64,000 bases of DNA from Przewalskia tangutica (lineage: Eukaryota; Streptophyta; Magnoliopsida; Solanales; Solanaceae), in the NCBI GenBank assembly GCA_029844215.1, contig CM056730.1, positions 49,240,924 to 49,304,923 on the forward strand, given 5' to 3'. A program made the translations under genes and the position numbers. The notes under the pieces were generated by a model, which saw only the letters and a list, made by a program, of their open reading frames with translations, did not search any database and was not told the DNA's origin. Numbering within the stretch: the stretch's first letter is position 1; each line of letters opens with the position of its first letter. Below, piece after piece: positions 44,252 to 57,500 of the stretch.

Positions 44252-46194
44252 CCCCTTTGAAGACTTCTTCATCCAAAATGCCTAAGTCTTGAGAGCCTTC
44301 TCCTCCCTTTGTGTGAGTTCGCCGAGAGCACCCTCTAGGGGTGCTAGCCGAGAGTGTACCCTCCCCTCGTCGAGAGTACCCCACAGTGGTAGGAGAGGTA
44401 TACACCCCCCTAGTTGTTTTCAGATAATACCCCTTTGTGGTATAGAAATACTCTCCAAAGTATTGTTATAATGCCCTAATACCTTAGCCTTATACCTTGT
44501 AGTATTCTAAGGTTATACCTATCTGAAAAGCCCGAAATACTATTATACCTTCCTTCACTACTAAACGAAACCCTAAGGAAAATCTCCATTGTTGGTTGGA
44601 GTATTATTAAGAAGTTGAGTAGAACTTCTAAGGGTTATTTGGAGCGGGTTGGAGCACGGAGTAGGAGCGAAACATTGCTAAGGATAGACTTTTAACTCGG
44701 ATAATTATGGGCTTATCGAGGTAATTATCTTGTCCCCCTATTGTAATTGGATATTACATGTTGTTAGAATATATAGTTGAAGTATACTATATATAGAATG
44801 AACGTAGTTAGTTGGCAATGTCTTTTGACTTAAGCTGAAGAATAAAGAAACTGTAATTACATGGGTGTATTACGGTTGACTTGTGTAGTGGTGCTTGTGG
44901 AGTAGAATTGTACACGTCAGGTTAGGCGTGTAGAACCCCTCGGTTGGCTTGATGGCGGCCTCGATAGAGGAGGAGATTTCTGTGGCGGGGAGGTGCCGAA
45001 TTTTACGTAGAATGTTCTCTGAAGGGATCTAAATGTTAATAAAGCGCCTTGTGGCCTTATAGGTTGAAGTACTACGTGTGGCGCGATCTACTTGGCTTAA
45101 GGAGTAGCGGTTGGAAGTACTTGGAGCGTTTTGCTATTAGTCGATACTCGTCGCGAGGTATGTGAACCTCTTCCTATCTCTTCTAGCATGATATGTGTGA
45201 ACTAGGTAGTACGGTAGACGTACATGTGCTAAATGTATTTGATTGGTTTAAAACATAAAGTGTTATAACGGCTTTATGGGAAGTTGGTTATATGACTTTA
45301 TGTTGGTAAGAAAATACTTGTGGTTTTTAAAAAAGGTAACTGATTTGAACTATAACTGGCTTGTTATATGTTAATAATGAACTTGAAGTATTTCAAAAGA
45401 TTTTTGAATCATTTTGAAAGAAGAAGTAATAAAAGGTTTTAAAAAGAGTTATACTAGCTTTATGGGAAGTTAGGTATAACGGCTTAAGAATGGTTTACTG
45501 ATGTTAGAAGTTAAGAGACTTGATCTTATAAGATAAGAGACTTAACTTATTTGTTTTAATGTGAATGTTTGTGTGAAACCTCATTCGTGAGTAATGAGTA
45601 CTTGGTTTTATTTAAAGGGATAATGTTTCTTGATTTGGAAATCGAATGTGTATCGACAGGACCATCGCAGCGTTAATAAAGGAAAATGTATTAAATAATG
45701 ATGAATTGTATTAAAACCAGTAGAAACCTCCATCTGCATAGAAACTAAGATGAGACAAAATGATATACATTTTCTAGATCATGGCTGCTGTAATAAGAAT
45801 GTTGTAAACAAGAATAACCTACTCTCACGTGAGACATATATTACTCAATTGTTCTAAAAAGGAATCAAGTGATTAAGTTTATGAACTATGAAACCATTTG
45901 AAAATGAGAAGCTTGAGTAATTGAAACTAGGCAAACTGGAACTTAGGAAAAGAATGTTGTTACTTGATTTTGAAAAGGAATGTGGGTTGGTCATTCTTAT
46001 ACTACGGGTATCGGGTGACCTTTGTAAAAGGAATGGATCTTAAAAGGAATTTAACGGACGTAGTACTTTAAGGTTAAAATCCGGACTTTGATATAAAATG
46101 AAAGTACCTTGAGTCGTGTGTAACTTGCTTATACTTGTTGTTATGAAACTTGACCATGTTACGTGTGATAGCCTTGTTGTGTAAGTACTGTGTT

Positions 46195-46520
46195 CTACTC
46201 GACTACCGGTTCATCCGGGAATGTATATCACTTGACTACCGGTTCATCCGGGAATGTATTTCACTTGAGGACCGGTTCATCCGGGAATGTATTTCACTTG
46301 ATTACCGGTTCATCCGGGAATGTATTTCACTTGATTACCGGTTCATCCGGGAATGTATTTCACTTGAGGACCGGTTCATCCGGGAATGTATTTCACTTGA
46401 GGACCGGTTCATCCGGGAATGTATTTCACTTGAGGACCGGTTCATCCGGGAATGTATTTCACTTGACTACCGGTTCATCAGAATGTATTCCTCGACTACG
46501 GTTCATAGGATGAGCAGGAA
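46195..46520 (+). repeat. 33-bp minisatellite in R11 3' LTR
   Basis: About nine or ten copies of the ACCGGTTCATCCGGGAATGT unit. Being 11 codons long, it keeps two forward frames open by chance (repeat peptide DYRFIRECISL). Confidence 0.92.
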
Positions 46521-47202
46521 TGTATTCCACCATTTTCTATATTGGGTCCATAAGGCGGCCGAGACACATTATACGTATCACATGATTTGTACCTAGATCA
46601 CGGCGGTGAGGAAGGAGTTCCACGGGCGTGAGGATGACTTTTAGGGCGTGAGTCACGACTTGACATATCGCTTCTATGTTGTGAATCGTAGTTTGGTTAT
46701 CATACATGTCTACCGCTTTATATAGACTACTATGATTTCATTTATGTATTTATTTTGATTTCACATACTTATTTTGTTATCTTGACCTCCTTCGGGCTGT
46801 TCATGCCGCGAGTAAAGGTACACGATCATTGATCCTCGCTCTAGTGGTCACGGCCAAAGATTGGGAAAGCCCGTTTCTCGGAGGCTTATCGTGGTATAGT
46901 CCCCGTTGTTGTAGGTGTTTACATTCGGGGTATGGCGGGGCCCCGTCCGCCATTGTTGTCGTATCATTTCTTAGAGGTGCATGTAATCTATCGCAAGTGT
47001 GGTTTGTGAAAAGGATTAAACTGCTCATTTGTAAAAGTTGTTATTTATATATGCCAAAAGGCAAGTTTTCCTCGACATCGTTTTGTACTTCACTTGTTTC
47101 ATGTATATGTTTTATGTTCCGCTGATTACTCTGATGTTGTGTCACTAGGGTGCCCGGGGTAAGGCACCAGTCACGGGCCCAGTTTCGGGTCGTGACACAT
47201 AT

Positions 47203-48293
47203 CATTAAGGATTAAGATCCAAAAGAACTACGTACGTCCACCGTACGCTTACAACATATAAACATGCCAAAAGAAGAAGGATAGTTCACATACCTTATCG
47301 GCTATACCCACACGATAAGTAGAATACGTCTCAATGTACTTCAACATATAACAACAATAATACGTCTATCAACTTCATGCTTACTAGTATAAGACATATA
47401 CCAAGTAAGGGTTCTCTTTTCATATAAAAATTTGGGCAGCACTTCCCCTACTTATACATACGTTTACACCTTACAAACAAGGCCAATAACATTAATAACC
47501 AAGTACCAATTAGGTACACAACCAAAACAACAACCAAGGTGATTCACACACCTACTTCTTATGTTAATCCGGCCTCTTAATCCATATACAACAGTACACT
47601 AAAAACAGTCCATAATCCAACACAACGAGGGTAGAATGTGAAGCCTTTCTACACCATTCTACACCATTAATCCATTAGGACTTACATTAGCAATTACCAC
47701 ATTTAAACATGCATAATGGTAACTGAATTTTCAGCATTATAACCCCATAAAATAGTCCCTAAAACAGCACAACGTCTCACCGTTTCATGCAGTTCTCGAC
47801 CAACAACCAATACCATAACCCTTTCCATAATTCCTTATTATCCAATTCAAGTTTCAACACTTTAATATAAACCATTTCATCTTTTAATATCAATATTTCC
47901 TTCAATCAAACATGTAATAAGTGAAGATAACAACAACAATAACCAACGTATCCAACAACATGAAAACTGTCCAGAATCGGCAAACATGCCAAATCTGTGA
48001 CATGCATTTCTTATTCTCCATTTTACTTAACACAAGTTCATATCTTAACTATAACATCATGTAACTCCCAATTACTTCAATAGGAAGAAGAAATATTACC
48101 TTAAACTTAGCCCAAAACAGTCCAAAGCTCTCAGCCATTCCTCATTTTTTTCACCACTTCTACACGTTACAATCACACACACGTATCCTCTACAATCTTG
48201 TAACCATCTTGCTTTCTTATTTTACTTCCATAAAGTTCATAAACAAGCTTAGGATTTCAAGACATTTTCTTGGCCAAAACCGTGACCCTCTAC
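47203..48293 (-). repeat. R10 minus-strand LTR fragment, right part
   Basis: It continues R10 after R11 and runs parallel to R7 (20310-21212), then about 190 bp further (CCCAAAACAGTCCAAAGCTC onward). It ends near 48294, where plus-strand LTR sequence of R12 starts without any LTR terminus. The region 47580-48100 is AT-rich and noncoding. Confidence 0.8.
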
Positions 48294-50440
48294 TGAGATA
48301 TATGTATTGGAGATTTATAAGTGTTATAGATATTGGAAGCCTAAATCTGAAATGACCTTGTTAGCCATTTGAAATTGAAATACAATTTGGTCGATAGTTA
48401 GAATCGTCGCATGTTATCTAATTGAAGATTGTAGTTGTTATAATCGATTGCGGCTATATAACATGTTAGACTAAACAACTTGGATTGAATAAGAATTGGA
48501 AAATACTTTGCATTGTTGTACATTATGGCCGAAAATGGCATTGGTTATTAAATTACTTGGTATTAATTGTGGGGCAGAATTTTACACGTCTTGTAAGGCG
48601 TGTAATCCCCTTTGATTGGTTGATGTGTTGAGCCTTAAATGTGGCATGTTTGGTTATTGAATATGGGCCTTGAAAAGGTGGAAAAGTACGTAGAAACAAA
48701 GGAAGTGTTGTCCGATTTTCCGTAGAATTTGGTGACTTTACACTTAGAATATTCTACGTTTGAAGCTAGAGGTTAATAGACGTATTATGGTCATTATAGG
48801 TTGACATACTACGTACGACATATTGGACTTAGCAAGTGGATTGAACCGAAGAGGTATGTGGAACTTTGTTATCTCTTGAGCATGAGTAGTTGTAAATGTA
48901 TAGTACGGTAGACGTACGGGATTTAAATGAATTTAGTTTCATTTGATATCCTTGACTTGTTTTAAGAATGTCCAAGTTGGTTGAGTTAGAGAATTAACTC
49001 ACTTGTTTTAAAGGTTAAAGATATCTTAGTTTCTAAAGTTAAGAGACTTGAAGTATTTTGAAAGTATATGATACTTGGTTTTTGAAAGTATAAATGTCTT
49101 GGTTATAAAGAGAATGTAAGTGTCTAAAGCATAAAATTAGTATAACGGCTTTATGGGAAGTTGGTTATAATAACTTTATGGAAAGTTAAGAGAATGGTTT
49201 ACTCTAGTAATGTAAATAAAGAGGAAATGACTTGAAATGAAGAAAGGCAAATTGATTTGAAGGCATCAATTGTTTAAGTTTTAAAGTAAAAAAAGTCACT
49301 TGGTTTAGAAGCCTATAAATGTATTTCTAAAAGGTATTGTGATTTGTCTTGAAAAGTAGATATGACTTGATACTACGGTTATTAGTATCTTGGAGTTTTA
49401 TATGAAAAAGAGTCATTTTAAAAGAATAGAAGTACGTAGTACTTTGGGTTAAATTTTTGGATCTTTCATGATACGATAGTTCCTTAAGTTAAAAGAAATG
49501 AGAGTGTATGCTAATTAAGTCAATGAGAAGTTAAGGGGTTTCTTAACTTGTTTATGTTATTTATTGTAGCCGGTTGTGCTTGTGATATATTGTTCATTAC
49601 GGGGTCATTCCCCGGGCTTGTGGCATTTACATATTCTGTGGATTTGCTACCCACGATGCGAGGAATACCTCATGCGAGTCCGTAGGGCTCATGCGGGTGA
49701 AATAGTCCTATGCGGGGCGGACCAGTCCTATGCGAGGAAGTTACCTCATGCGGGTCCATACGGCCTATGCGGGTGAAATAGTCCCAGGAGTAGGATTGCG
49801 TGATAATACTACGGGCGGATGGTCCTAGGTAATCACAGGCTTCCTATTTTTTAAAAGCGGAAAAGTATACTCTTGATTACACTCATTGTTAGTAAGGCAC
49901 AGTGTACTGTTTATTTGAGTTATCATACATGTCTCCAGCTTTATTTTAGACTCTATGATTTCATTTAAGTACTTTCAGTTATACATACTTGGTACATCTG
50001 TTGTACTGACCCCCTTTTCTCGGGGGATGCGTTCATGCCGCAGGTAGGGGTAAGCAGGTGGTGGATCCTCATTATTAGGATCACTGATCAGTTGTCAGAA
50101 GCTCTATTTCTCCGAAGGCTTGTCTTTTGGTACGGTTTCCCTGATGTTGTAGATTTATGTACATTCAGGGGTATGGCGGGGCCCTGTCCCGTTACAGTTG
50201 TTATTCTTAGAGGTCTTTAGTCATATCTTGTAGATTGGGTTGTAAGAACAAAGATGTAACTATTTTATTTTTGGGGTTATGTATATTCCACGGAAGGTGG
50301 CCTTATCGACTAGCCTGTTGATATTTTTACTGTCTAAGTATTTATGAGTTTATGTATGTTCCGCTGCTATTCTCTGATGTATACCTGTGAGGGGTGCCCA
50401 GGTAGGGCACCAGTCGTGGGCCCGGGGTCGGGTCGTGACA
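48294..50440 (+). repeat. R12 5' LTR, 3' portion only
   Basis: The first ~770 bp of the LTR are missing, and sequence enters at GAGATATATGTATTGG. It matches 59487-60620 (the R12 3' LTR) almost base for base, and ends GGTCGGGTCGTGACA before a perfect primer site. A GC-rich cluster lies at 49655-49800. Confidence 0.88.
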
Positions 50441-50444
50441 AAAG

Positions 50445-50456
50445 TGGTATCAGAGC
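50445..50456 (+). promoter_or_regulatory. R12 primer binding site
   Basis: TGGTATCAGAGC, perfect, four bases after the LTR. Confidence 0.95.
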
Positions 50457-51670
50457 AGTTAGTCCTCGAAAAGTGTCTACAGACCGTGTCTAGTAGAGTC
50501 TTGGTTATCGGTGTGTTGTGCACCACATCTATAACCAGGAGGTTGCAGGACATTTAGGATTGGTTTGCATTCTTCTCACTCTGAGATCGTGCGATAGAGC
50601 TATGTTGTTAGGGTCGTCTCTCCCTAACGAGTTATGTTGATTGCATCTATGAGAAAGGCAACAGTGACCCAGGAAGGATTATGTGGATTGCGTATCCAGG
50701 TTGGTGATAATTGTTGTATAGTTGGTATTATGACATACAGCTATATGGAGTTATGTATGAGGGTCAGACGCGTGTTGCCTAGAATGATTTTGGATTATCA
50801 AGGATTGGTAAGGATTAAATAGATACCGGAAAGGTATGAAACAGTTTAATGAATTCTCATCAAGGTTTTACGTACTAATTTGAAATAATTAGGAGATGAT
50901 GAGTTGCCTGAGAAGGTAATGGACCCTTAAGAAGTTATAATTAAGGGACTTAATGGAAGACTATGTTAATAGATTAAGTTACGTAGTATGCTTAAGAGAA
51001 TTGTACGGATGAGATCTGTATGGAGTAAGTATGGTTGTTATGATTAAGACAACATGATTAAGAGCTTATGAGAAGTTGTTTTACCCGTTTACGGGGGGGC
51101 TGATAAGGTAGGCTTGGAGCATTGAAAATGCGAGCCTAAGAATATTGATAACCGCCGAGACCTTAGGTATATAAGGCCTTCTCGGCAATAAGACTTAAGT
51201 CAGACAAAGAGTAAGAAATAAGTGCGACGGTGGGTCGGGTTGAGAACCTATTACGGGTCGCCCCATAGCCGGATATGGAGTGGGGTCGGTTGGTAGTAGT
51301 CCCGCTACGTGACAGGGTCACGAGGGTGCAAGGCCCAAGTCTAGTTAATCATTTTACGGGTTCGTGGACACGTTCCACCGGAACCAGGTCGTGAGAGCTG
51401 AAAATGGCCTTAAATTGTTCGATATTGTAACTCCAAAGATTGGAGGCCATAATCAATATGGAGGTTATGTACGTATGTTAGCATAAGTTCGGAAGTACGG
51501 AAATAGTACGACCAGTAAGAAAGAGGGCAACCAAGTGTACAGGAATAGAGCCTGAATCCATGAGAACCTTTCGAGGTGACTACACCCGTGAGTGATGGGT
51601 GGTAGCTGAGCGGGTATATAATAATTGCCCGGTGACGATACAGTCGGACCCTAGCAGACCTAGTAGAGCT
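50457..51670 (+). other. R12 leader and noncoding block; gag missing
   Basis: A leader with the usual GCACCACATCTATAACCAGG words is followed near 50634 by a weak MLIASMRKATVTQEG start that loses frame at once. No capsid or zinc-knuckle motif is readable. At 51180-51400 the shared noncoding segment appears again: GACGGTGGGTCGGGTTGAG, then GGGTCACGAGGGTGCAAGGC and CCCAAGTCTAGTTAATC. Confidence 0.65.
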
Positions 51671-51830
51671 GATATGACAGACTTTGAGGTCATTATGGGT
51701 ACGGGCTAGTTGGCCTCTTGTTATGCCAACGTTAACTACAGAGAGAGATTGGTTCGGTTCCAGTTTTCCGGTAAGCCGGTTATCGAGTGGAAAGGAAGTG
51801 AAGTGGTTGTAACCAGTGAATTATCCTTCC
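51671..51830 (+). pseudogene. R12 aspartic protease end remnant
   Basis: One frame reads DMTDFEVIMGTG, stop, LASCYANVNYRERLVRFQFS and on to VIEWKGSEVV. This matches the C-terminal end of the retropepsin region and the linker to reverse transcriptase in plant Ty3/gypsy Pol (family knowledge: an I-L/M-G-D/T-W-L motif). The stop falls at the conserved Trp position (TAG). The catalytic D-S/T-G triad is not in the surviving part. Confidence 0.7.
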
Positions 51831-52980
51831 TTCTTTGACATCGTTGATTTTAATAAGTCTGTGTGAATTGTTCATTTGAGGTAAATTGATGCAGAAAGTA
51901 AGTAATACTTGAATTTGAAGGAGTTTATGTTAAGTGCCCTTGGAGGTACTTGAGTTGGTTGGGTGTGGCGGTCAGGGCCACGACCTTCCAGATAATTTCA
52001 GGAAAGCGCGCAAGGCAAGAATAAGATAAGTACGAGTGCTGTCTGCGGAAAACTGAAGACATCCTTGGTAGGTTTTGAGAATCTACACGATTCTTAAGGC
52101 GGTGCTTGATGATTAGATATTTACAGGACTGCAAGAGGACCCTGTGATTAGGGTTGTGACTTCAAGGAAAGATTATTAAAGGGAGATAAGTTATCTCCCC
52201 CACGTAACAGGATAGTTGTACGTAGTATTGAGGGTTATGCGTACCCTTTTATTTAAGCCATAGATATGGGACTGGTAAAGTCTCCAGCTTTGTTATGCAA
52301 TAAGTTACAATTCTAAATAACCTTGGAAAAAGGTATTGTGTTGGGGTAATTGAGAACGACATTAGGAAATGGTCGAGGATGTGTCTTAAGGATATAAATG
52401 TTGGTTATAAGCATAAATGGAAATGTATGACCCAGGAGCGAGGTAGAAATATTTTGGGTTAGTAATTAGTATGATGAAGGGTTATGATAGAATAATAAGG
52501 AGAATGCAATTACAGTTATGAAGGTTTCCCAAGGCAAAATTGCCAGACTAGTGTAAAGGCCATTAGAAATTATGGGCAGTTAGGAACACCTCGACGATAG
52601 GTGGCAAGCCTGTAATGACGGGTCAGACCATATATATACGGGGATGTAAGAGACCCCAGGGCAACTTGTAATGAAAAATAAAGGTAAGACGAGTAGATAC
52701 TCGAACGATAAGAAATCTTGGCAAGCCATTAGACTACGTAATACCATGAATTGAGGTTGAACACCTGACTATAAGCTCTATGAGCTGGAAGAAAATAATA
52801 GGATTACTACTTGACGAGATCAAGGAAGTCTCCCCCTAAATTGTGATTGGCAGGAAGTCTTAGCCATGAATCTAAGTATAGTGACCAAGTTTGGTTGCAA
52901 CAGAGAAATGGAAACAGGAATCATAATTGAGATTATATCCCCGAATATTTCGGAAGTATAAGACAGGCTAAGCTGACTAC
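51831..52980 (+). other. R12 decayed pol interior, no readable domain
   Basis: This lies where reverse transcriptase should be, between protease and RNase H remnants. I could not find the YxDD box or other RT motifs in any forward frame. It is either a very decayed RT or unrelated filler of similar length. Confidence 0.45.
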
Positions 52981-53520
52981 GACTACAGTTCTAACCCCTC
53001 TTGAGGCCTGAGGGACTAGAGGGTTAGGTTATTATAACAACCTATATCGTGTTGCATCCGCACACGAACCAACCAAACAATCAAAGTGTTACCGGCAGCT
53101 ACGGTAGCATGATAGTGGAGCTCAGATTCGAGAGATTGTCGAGTTTTTCCTCGTTGAGGAGGTGAAGATGCGACTGTATAAGGATCCAGTTCTAGCGCGA
53201 ATTTGAGATACGGCTCTCCAAGAGGAGAAAGACATGTATGGGTAGCACCGGATAGGGTGTTGTGATATGAGGATAGATTGTGTGTGCCCGATGCTGCAGG
53301 ACTTGTCAGCAGGTTTTAGGGGAGGTACGCAGTGCTCATTGCTCTATTTGTTCGGGGTCGACTAAGCTGTATTGTGACCTCAGATGTATGTGTTGGTAAG
53401 ATGGCCTGAAGAGGGACGTAGCAGAGTTGTTGCTTAGTGTCCGAATTAGTAGCAGGTCAGGGTTGAGCACCAGAAGCCCAGTGGGCTATTACAGGCGATT
53501 GAGATCCCGACTTAGAAATG
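52981..53520 (+). pseudogene. R12 RNase H edge and integrase zinc region remnant
   Basis: TTCTAACCCCTCTTGAGGCC to GAGGGTTAGGTTAT aligns with the start of RNase H in R14 (60670-60715); most of RNase H is then deleted. From about 53125 the DNA follows R14 61170-61580: GAGAGATTGTCGAGTTTTTCC, GAGGAGGTGAAGATGCGAC, GGGGTCGACTAAG and GAGCACCAGAAGCCC. The H2C2 zinc region is present at DNA level, but its second Cys pair is lost where R14 has CPNC (here the frame hits a TAG). Confidence 0.7.
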
Positions 53521-54068
53521 GGAAGGTGATTGATATGGAGTTGTTTCAGGGGTGCATCGTACTCAGAGGAAGTGCGACTCCCTGAGGGTCATAGTAAACA
53601 GGCTGACGAAACCAGCCTACTTTCTTCCAGTCAGGACTACGTATTCGACTGAGGATTATGCTAGATTGTATATCAGGGAGATTGTGAGACTGCACGGAGT
53701 CCCTATATCTATTATATCAGACAGAGGAGCCCAGTTTAAGGCTAACTTCTGGAGGTCTTTCCAGAATGGGGTTAGGGACACAGGTGAGTCTCAGTACTGC
53801 GTTTCATCCTCAGACCGACGGGCAGGCAGAGCGTACTATCCAGACACTTGAGGATATGATGCGGGCCTGTGTTATTGATTTCAGGGGTAGCTGGGAGGAC
53901 CATTTGCCTCTTGTGGAGTTTGCTTATAACAACAGCTACCATACTAGCATTCAGATGACACCATATGAGGCTTTGTATGGGCGGAAGTATAGGTCGCCGA
54001 TCGGTTGGTTCGATGTGGGCGAGGTTCAGTTAGTTGGCCTGCACTTGATTCGAAGCGTGGATAAGTGA
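53521..54068 (+). pseudogene. R12 integrase core (frameshifted)
   Basis: Integrase would insert the cDNA. In one frame LTKPAYFLPVRTTYSTEDYA and ISDRGAQFKANFWRSF show the second catalytic Asp (in SDRG). The first Asp position reads Asn (VNRLTK). A frame change near 53770 leads to STAFHPQTDGQAERTIQTLE with the catalytic Glu (QAERT), then FAYNNSYHTSIQMTPYEALY and GRKYRSPIGWFDVGE. So the DDE set is incomplete and in two frames. It ends at a stop near 54066. Confidence 0.85.
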
Positions 54069-54538
54069 AGCTTATCCAGAGATCGTAGCTTCGAGTCGGA
54101 AGTCTTATGCAGATAATCGGCGTCGATATTTGGAGTTTCAGGTAGACGATTGGGTCTTCTTGAAGGTATCACCCATGAAGGGTGTGATGAGGTTCGGAAA
54201 GAAGGGAAAACTTAGCCCACGTACATTGGGCCTTACCCGATCATCCGTAGAGTAGGCAATGTTGCCTATGAGTTGGATCTGTCATCGGATTTAGAGGCGG
54301 TACATCCGGTCTTCCATGTTTCTATGTTGCAGAAGTGTATCGGAGATCCATTGAGAGTTTTCCCAGCTAGCGAGGTCCAGGTGACAGAGGGATATCGTAT
54401 GAAGAGAGCCCCATAGCGATATTCGATCGCCAGGTCAGGCGACTGCGGACCAAGGATGTGGCTTCTGTCAAAGTCTTGTGGCGGAATGATAATAGGAAGG
54501 AGATGACTTGGGAAGCAGGGGATGACATTGTTACACCC
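54069..54538 (+). pseudogene. R12 integrase C-terminus and first part of chromodomain
   Basis: A FLKVSPMKGVMRFGKKGKLS-like stretch and VHPVFHVSM are visible in shifted frames at about 54160-54330. Then VASVKVLWRNDNRKEMTWEA (54461-54520) is the chromodomain-like tail of Tekay/Del integrases. The solo LTR R13 cuts it after GATGACAT, and the remaining codons and the stop lie at 58512-58581. Confidence 0.82.
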
Positions 54539-57500
54539 CGTATTTACAGGACATGTTTTAAGAACGTACGTAAGAACTCACAAGTGTTAAGATTTGAGAC
54601 TAGTGAAAATTTATCGGAATTATGGAATTGTCGGAAAACGTAATATTGTGACGAATGGGAGGGTGACATGTGTCACCCCCCTTATTGTTGCCTTGGACGA
54701 AAATGTCATGGCCAAAATGGTCATTGACCATAGTCTTTGATGACTAAGTCTTGCAAGTAGTGAGCTTGAGATTCTTGACTAAGTCAAAGGACCCACAAGG
54801 CTTGATATTTAATAAGAGCTCATCCAAACCACCCATTTGGTTGCATCTTGACCCTCCATTGCACTATATATTACTACTAGTAGTGAGACAAGTTCCACAC
54901 TTAGCCAAATTTACAAAAAAATTGGAAGAACATCACATATTGCTCTCGGGTTCACTCCATAGAGAAAAGAAAAAATTTTGTTTCTTGTCCAATAAGCTCC
55001 ACACTTTAAACCAAGGTTCATGAGTGTATTGTAAGTGTATCTCAATAGAAAAATCCCAGAAAAAGAGAGTTTTCGTATTAGTCGCAAAGTGAAAACCTAG
55101 TTGCTTTCTAGGTTTTGGATTGGAAGTTTGAAGGAAAGTTGTTGGTATTGTTCTAAGGGTCTCAAGTAGCGGATTGAAGTGTCTTGAAGAGGCTCTAAGT
55201 TTCTAAGGAGCAACTTCGGATTTGGAGTTGGATTAAGATTCGTTAAGGTATAATCTTGACCCTTAAAAGTGTTACAAGATTATTTATATTGTTGTTAGCT
55301 TTACATGTTGCTAGCATGAAGTATATGTGTTGAAGTTTATAAGTATTATGGATTGCTTGTAGCCTTAAAATCCGAAATGTAATGTAAGCCTTGTGAAGTT
55401 GGATTACAATTTAGTCGTTTATTAGAATCGTCACATGTTACATACTTGAAGATTATAGTAGTATAATCGATTGCGACTTAATACCATGTTATGCTAACAA
55501 TTTGGATTGAAATGGAAATTGGATAAGAATTGGTATTGTGGTACTCAATATGGCCGAAATTGGACTAGTAGTTGTATTAGTTTGATATCTATTGTGGGGC
55601 GGAATTTTACACGTCTAGTAGGCGTGTAATCCCCTATTGTTGATTGCATTGATTGGGCCTTAAATGTGGCGTGTTTGGTTATTGTATTCGGCCTTGAAAA
55701 AGGTGGCAAAGTAAGTAGAAACAAAGGAGGTGCTGTCCGATTTTCCGTAGAATTTAGTGACTTAGCACTTGGAATATTCTACGTTTGAAGTAAGAGGTTA
55801 ATGGACGTATTGTGACCATTATAGGTTGAAGTACTAAGTATAGCGTATCCTACTTGAAGAATGGAATAGCTCAAGGTTGAAGTACTTTGGAGCATTTTGC
55901 TACTTGTCGACAATCGTCGCGAGGTATGTGAACCTCTTCCTTCCTTTGGCATGATTCTATGTATGGAATATACCTGTGGTATCATTTCATGTTTCCTTCT
56001 ACTCTTAGAAGTTAAGAGGTAGTTGTGTGATTTACTCTATGTAAAGTTAATGTCAAAGTTATCCTAAGTCCTTACCGAGTCTTATGGGGGATGTTGGTAA
56101 GAGTCGTTAGGAGGTACTTTGGAGCCAAGTTGACTTGGCTAATTTATGGCACGAATGAGAATAAGTATCGAGCAAGCCATTGCAGCATTAATAAAGGAAA
56201 ATGTAATGACAATCAATTATGTTAAAATGAGTAGAATTCTCCATCTGCATAGAAGCTAAGATAAGACAAAATTGTATTACATTTTCTAGATCATGGCTAC
56301 TTGAAAAAGATCGTTATAAATAAGTATAACTTAGTCACAACGCACCAAGTATATGTTACTTAACTTATAAGAATTTACGTATGAAGTTTTAAGGCTGTGG
56401 ATCTCAAATTCTTAAGGTTAAGAGACTTTATTTTTCAAGTTAGGAGACTTGATTCTTAAAGGAAGAAATGAATTGATTTACAAGTTTAGAATACTCGATT
56501 TGGAAAGACTTAATTTCTAAAGTTAAGAAACTTGTTTTCTTAAAAGTTAAGGGACTTGAAGTATTTTGAAAGTGTAAGTCTCTTGGTAATAAAAGGAATG
56601 AATTTGTCCAGAACATAAAGAATTATAACGGCTTTATGGGAAGTTGGTTATAACAACTTTATGGAAGATTAAAAGAATGGTTTTCTTCAGTAATGTAAGC
56701 AAAGAAATGATTTGAAATAAAGAAGGGCAAACTGTTTTTAAGGTACCAATTGCTTAATGTTTTTAAGAAAGAAGTCACTTGATTTAGAAGCTAGAAATGT
56801 ATTTCTAAAAAGGTATTGTGACTTGTCTTGAAGGTAGATATGACTTGATACTACGGTTGTTAGTATCTTGGAAGTTTTATTTGAAAAAGAGTCTTTCTAA
56901 AGGAGTAGAGGTGCGTAGTACTTGGGGTTAAATTCCCGGATTTTTAAGTGAGAAACGGAAGTGCCATGAGTTTATAAAAATGGAAGTCTAAAGGTTTAAT
57001 GAACTTGCCTGTGGTTGCTTGTGATAGCTTTAAGTGCAAGTATTATATGTTACGTTGTCGTGACTCTCGGTTGGAGGTGGCTGTCTTGTTATAAGTTTAC
57101 TTGACGCGTGCAAGCGGTGATGGGATTCCACGGGTATGCTTCCATTATGATTGATCCTTGGACATGCTTATACGATGTGGGATTAGGCGTGTGACGAGAT
57201 GCGGGTTAGATGCCCGGGCATTTTATTGGATGTACCGGCAGTGACGGGGGATTCCACGGGGATGCTTCCATTGTTATTGATCTTGGCCATTCATATACGA
57301 TGAGGATGCGGCATGCGATGACGGGTTAGATGCCCGCGCGTTTTATTACTCCATGGCCATGCTTATACGATGTGGGATTCCGGGGCATGCGACCATGTTA
57401 TACTATTACTCCATGGGCTAGCTCCCCATGAAGACCTGCACCTACGATGAGGGATGCCGAGGGCACGTTATGGCCATGCTTATACGATGAGGGATTTCGG

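Larger units (their letters stand above)
38022..47197 (+). mobile_element. R11 complete Ty3/gypsy element nested in R10
   Basis: Both LTRs are present, and a perfect 5-bp duplication CATAT lies at 38017-38021 and 47198-47202. Removing the element rejoins CACTATCATAT with CATTAAGG, as in the uninterrupted R7 copy near 20310. The length is 9176 bp: LTRs of 3354 and 3345 bp around an interior of 2477 bp with gag, a noncoding block and the end of pol. Protease, RT and RNase H are missing, so it is not autonomous. Confidence 0.93.
43853..47197 (+). repeat. R11 3' LTR
   Basis: TGTTATACCGTATTTCC to TTTCGGGTCGTGACA, 3345 bp, the partner of 38022-41375. It has a TATA box at 44244 and a 33-bp array at 46195-46520 that is cleaner than in the 5' copy. 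The CATAT duplication follows. Confidence 0.92.

Noticed and set aside
46150..46596. 148-codon and 107-codon ORFs with an 11-residue repeat
   Set aside because: Product of the 33-bp minisatellite in the R11 LTR, open in two frames.
51831..52980. A novel gene between protease and RNase H remnants of R12
   Set aside because: No frame over about 65 codons and no start context or motif; position and flanks indicate decayed pol.
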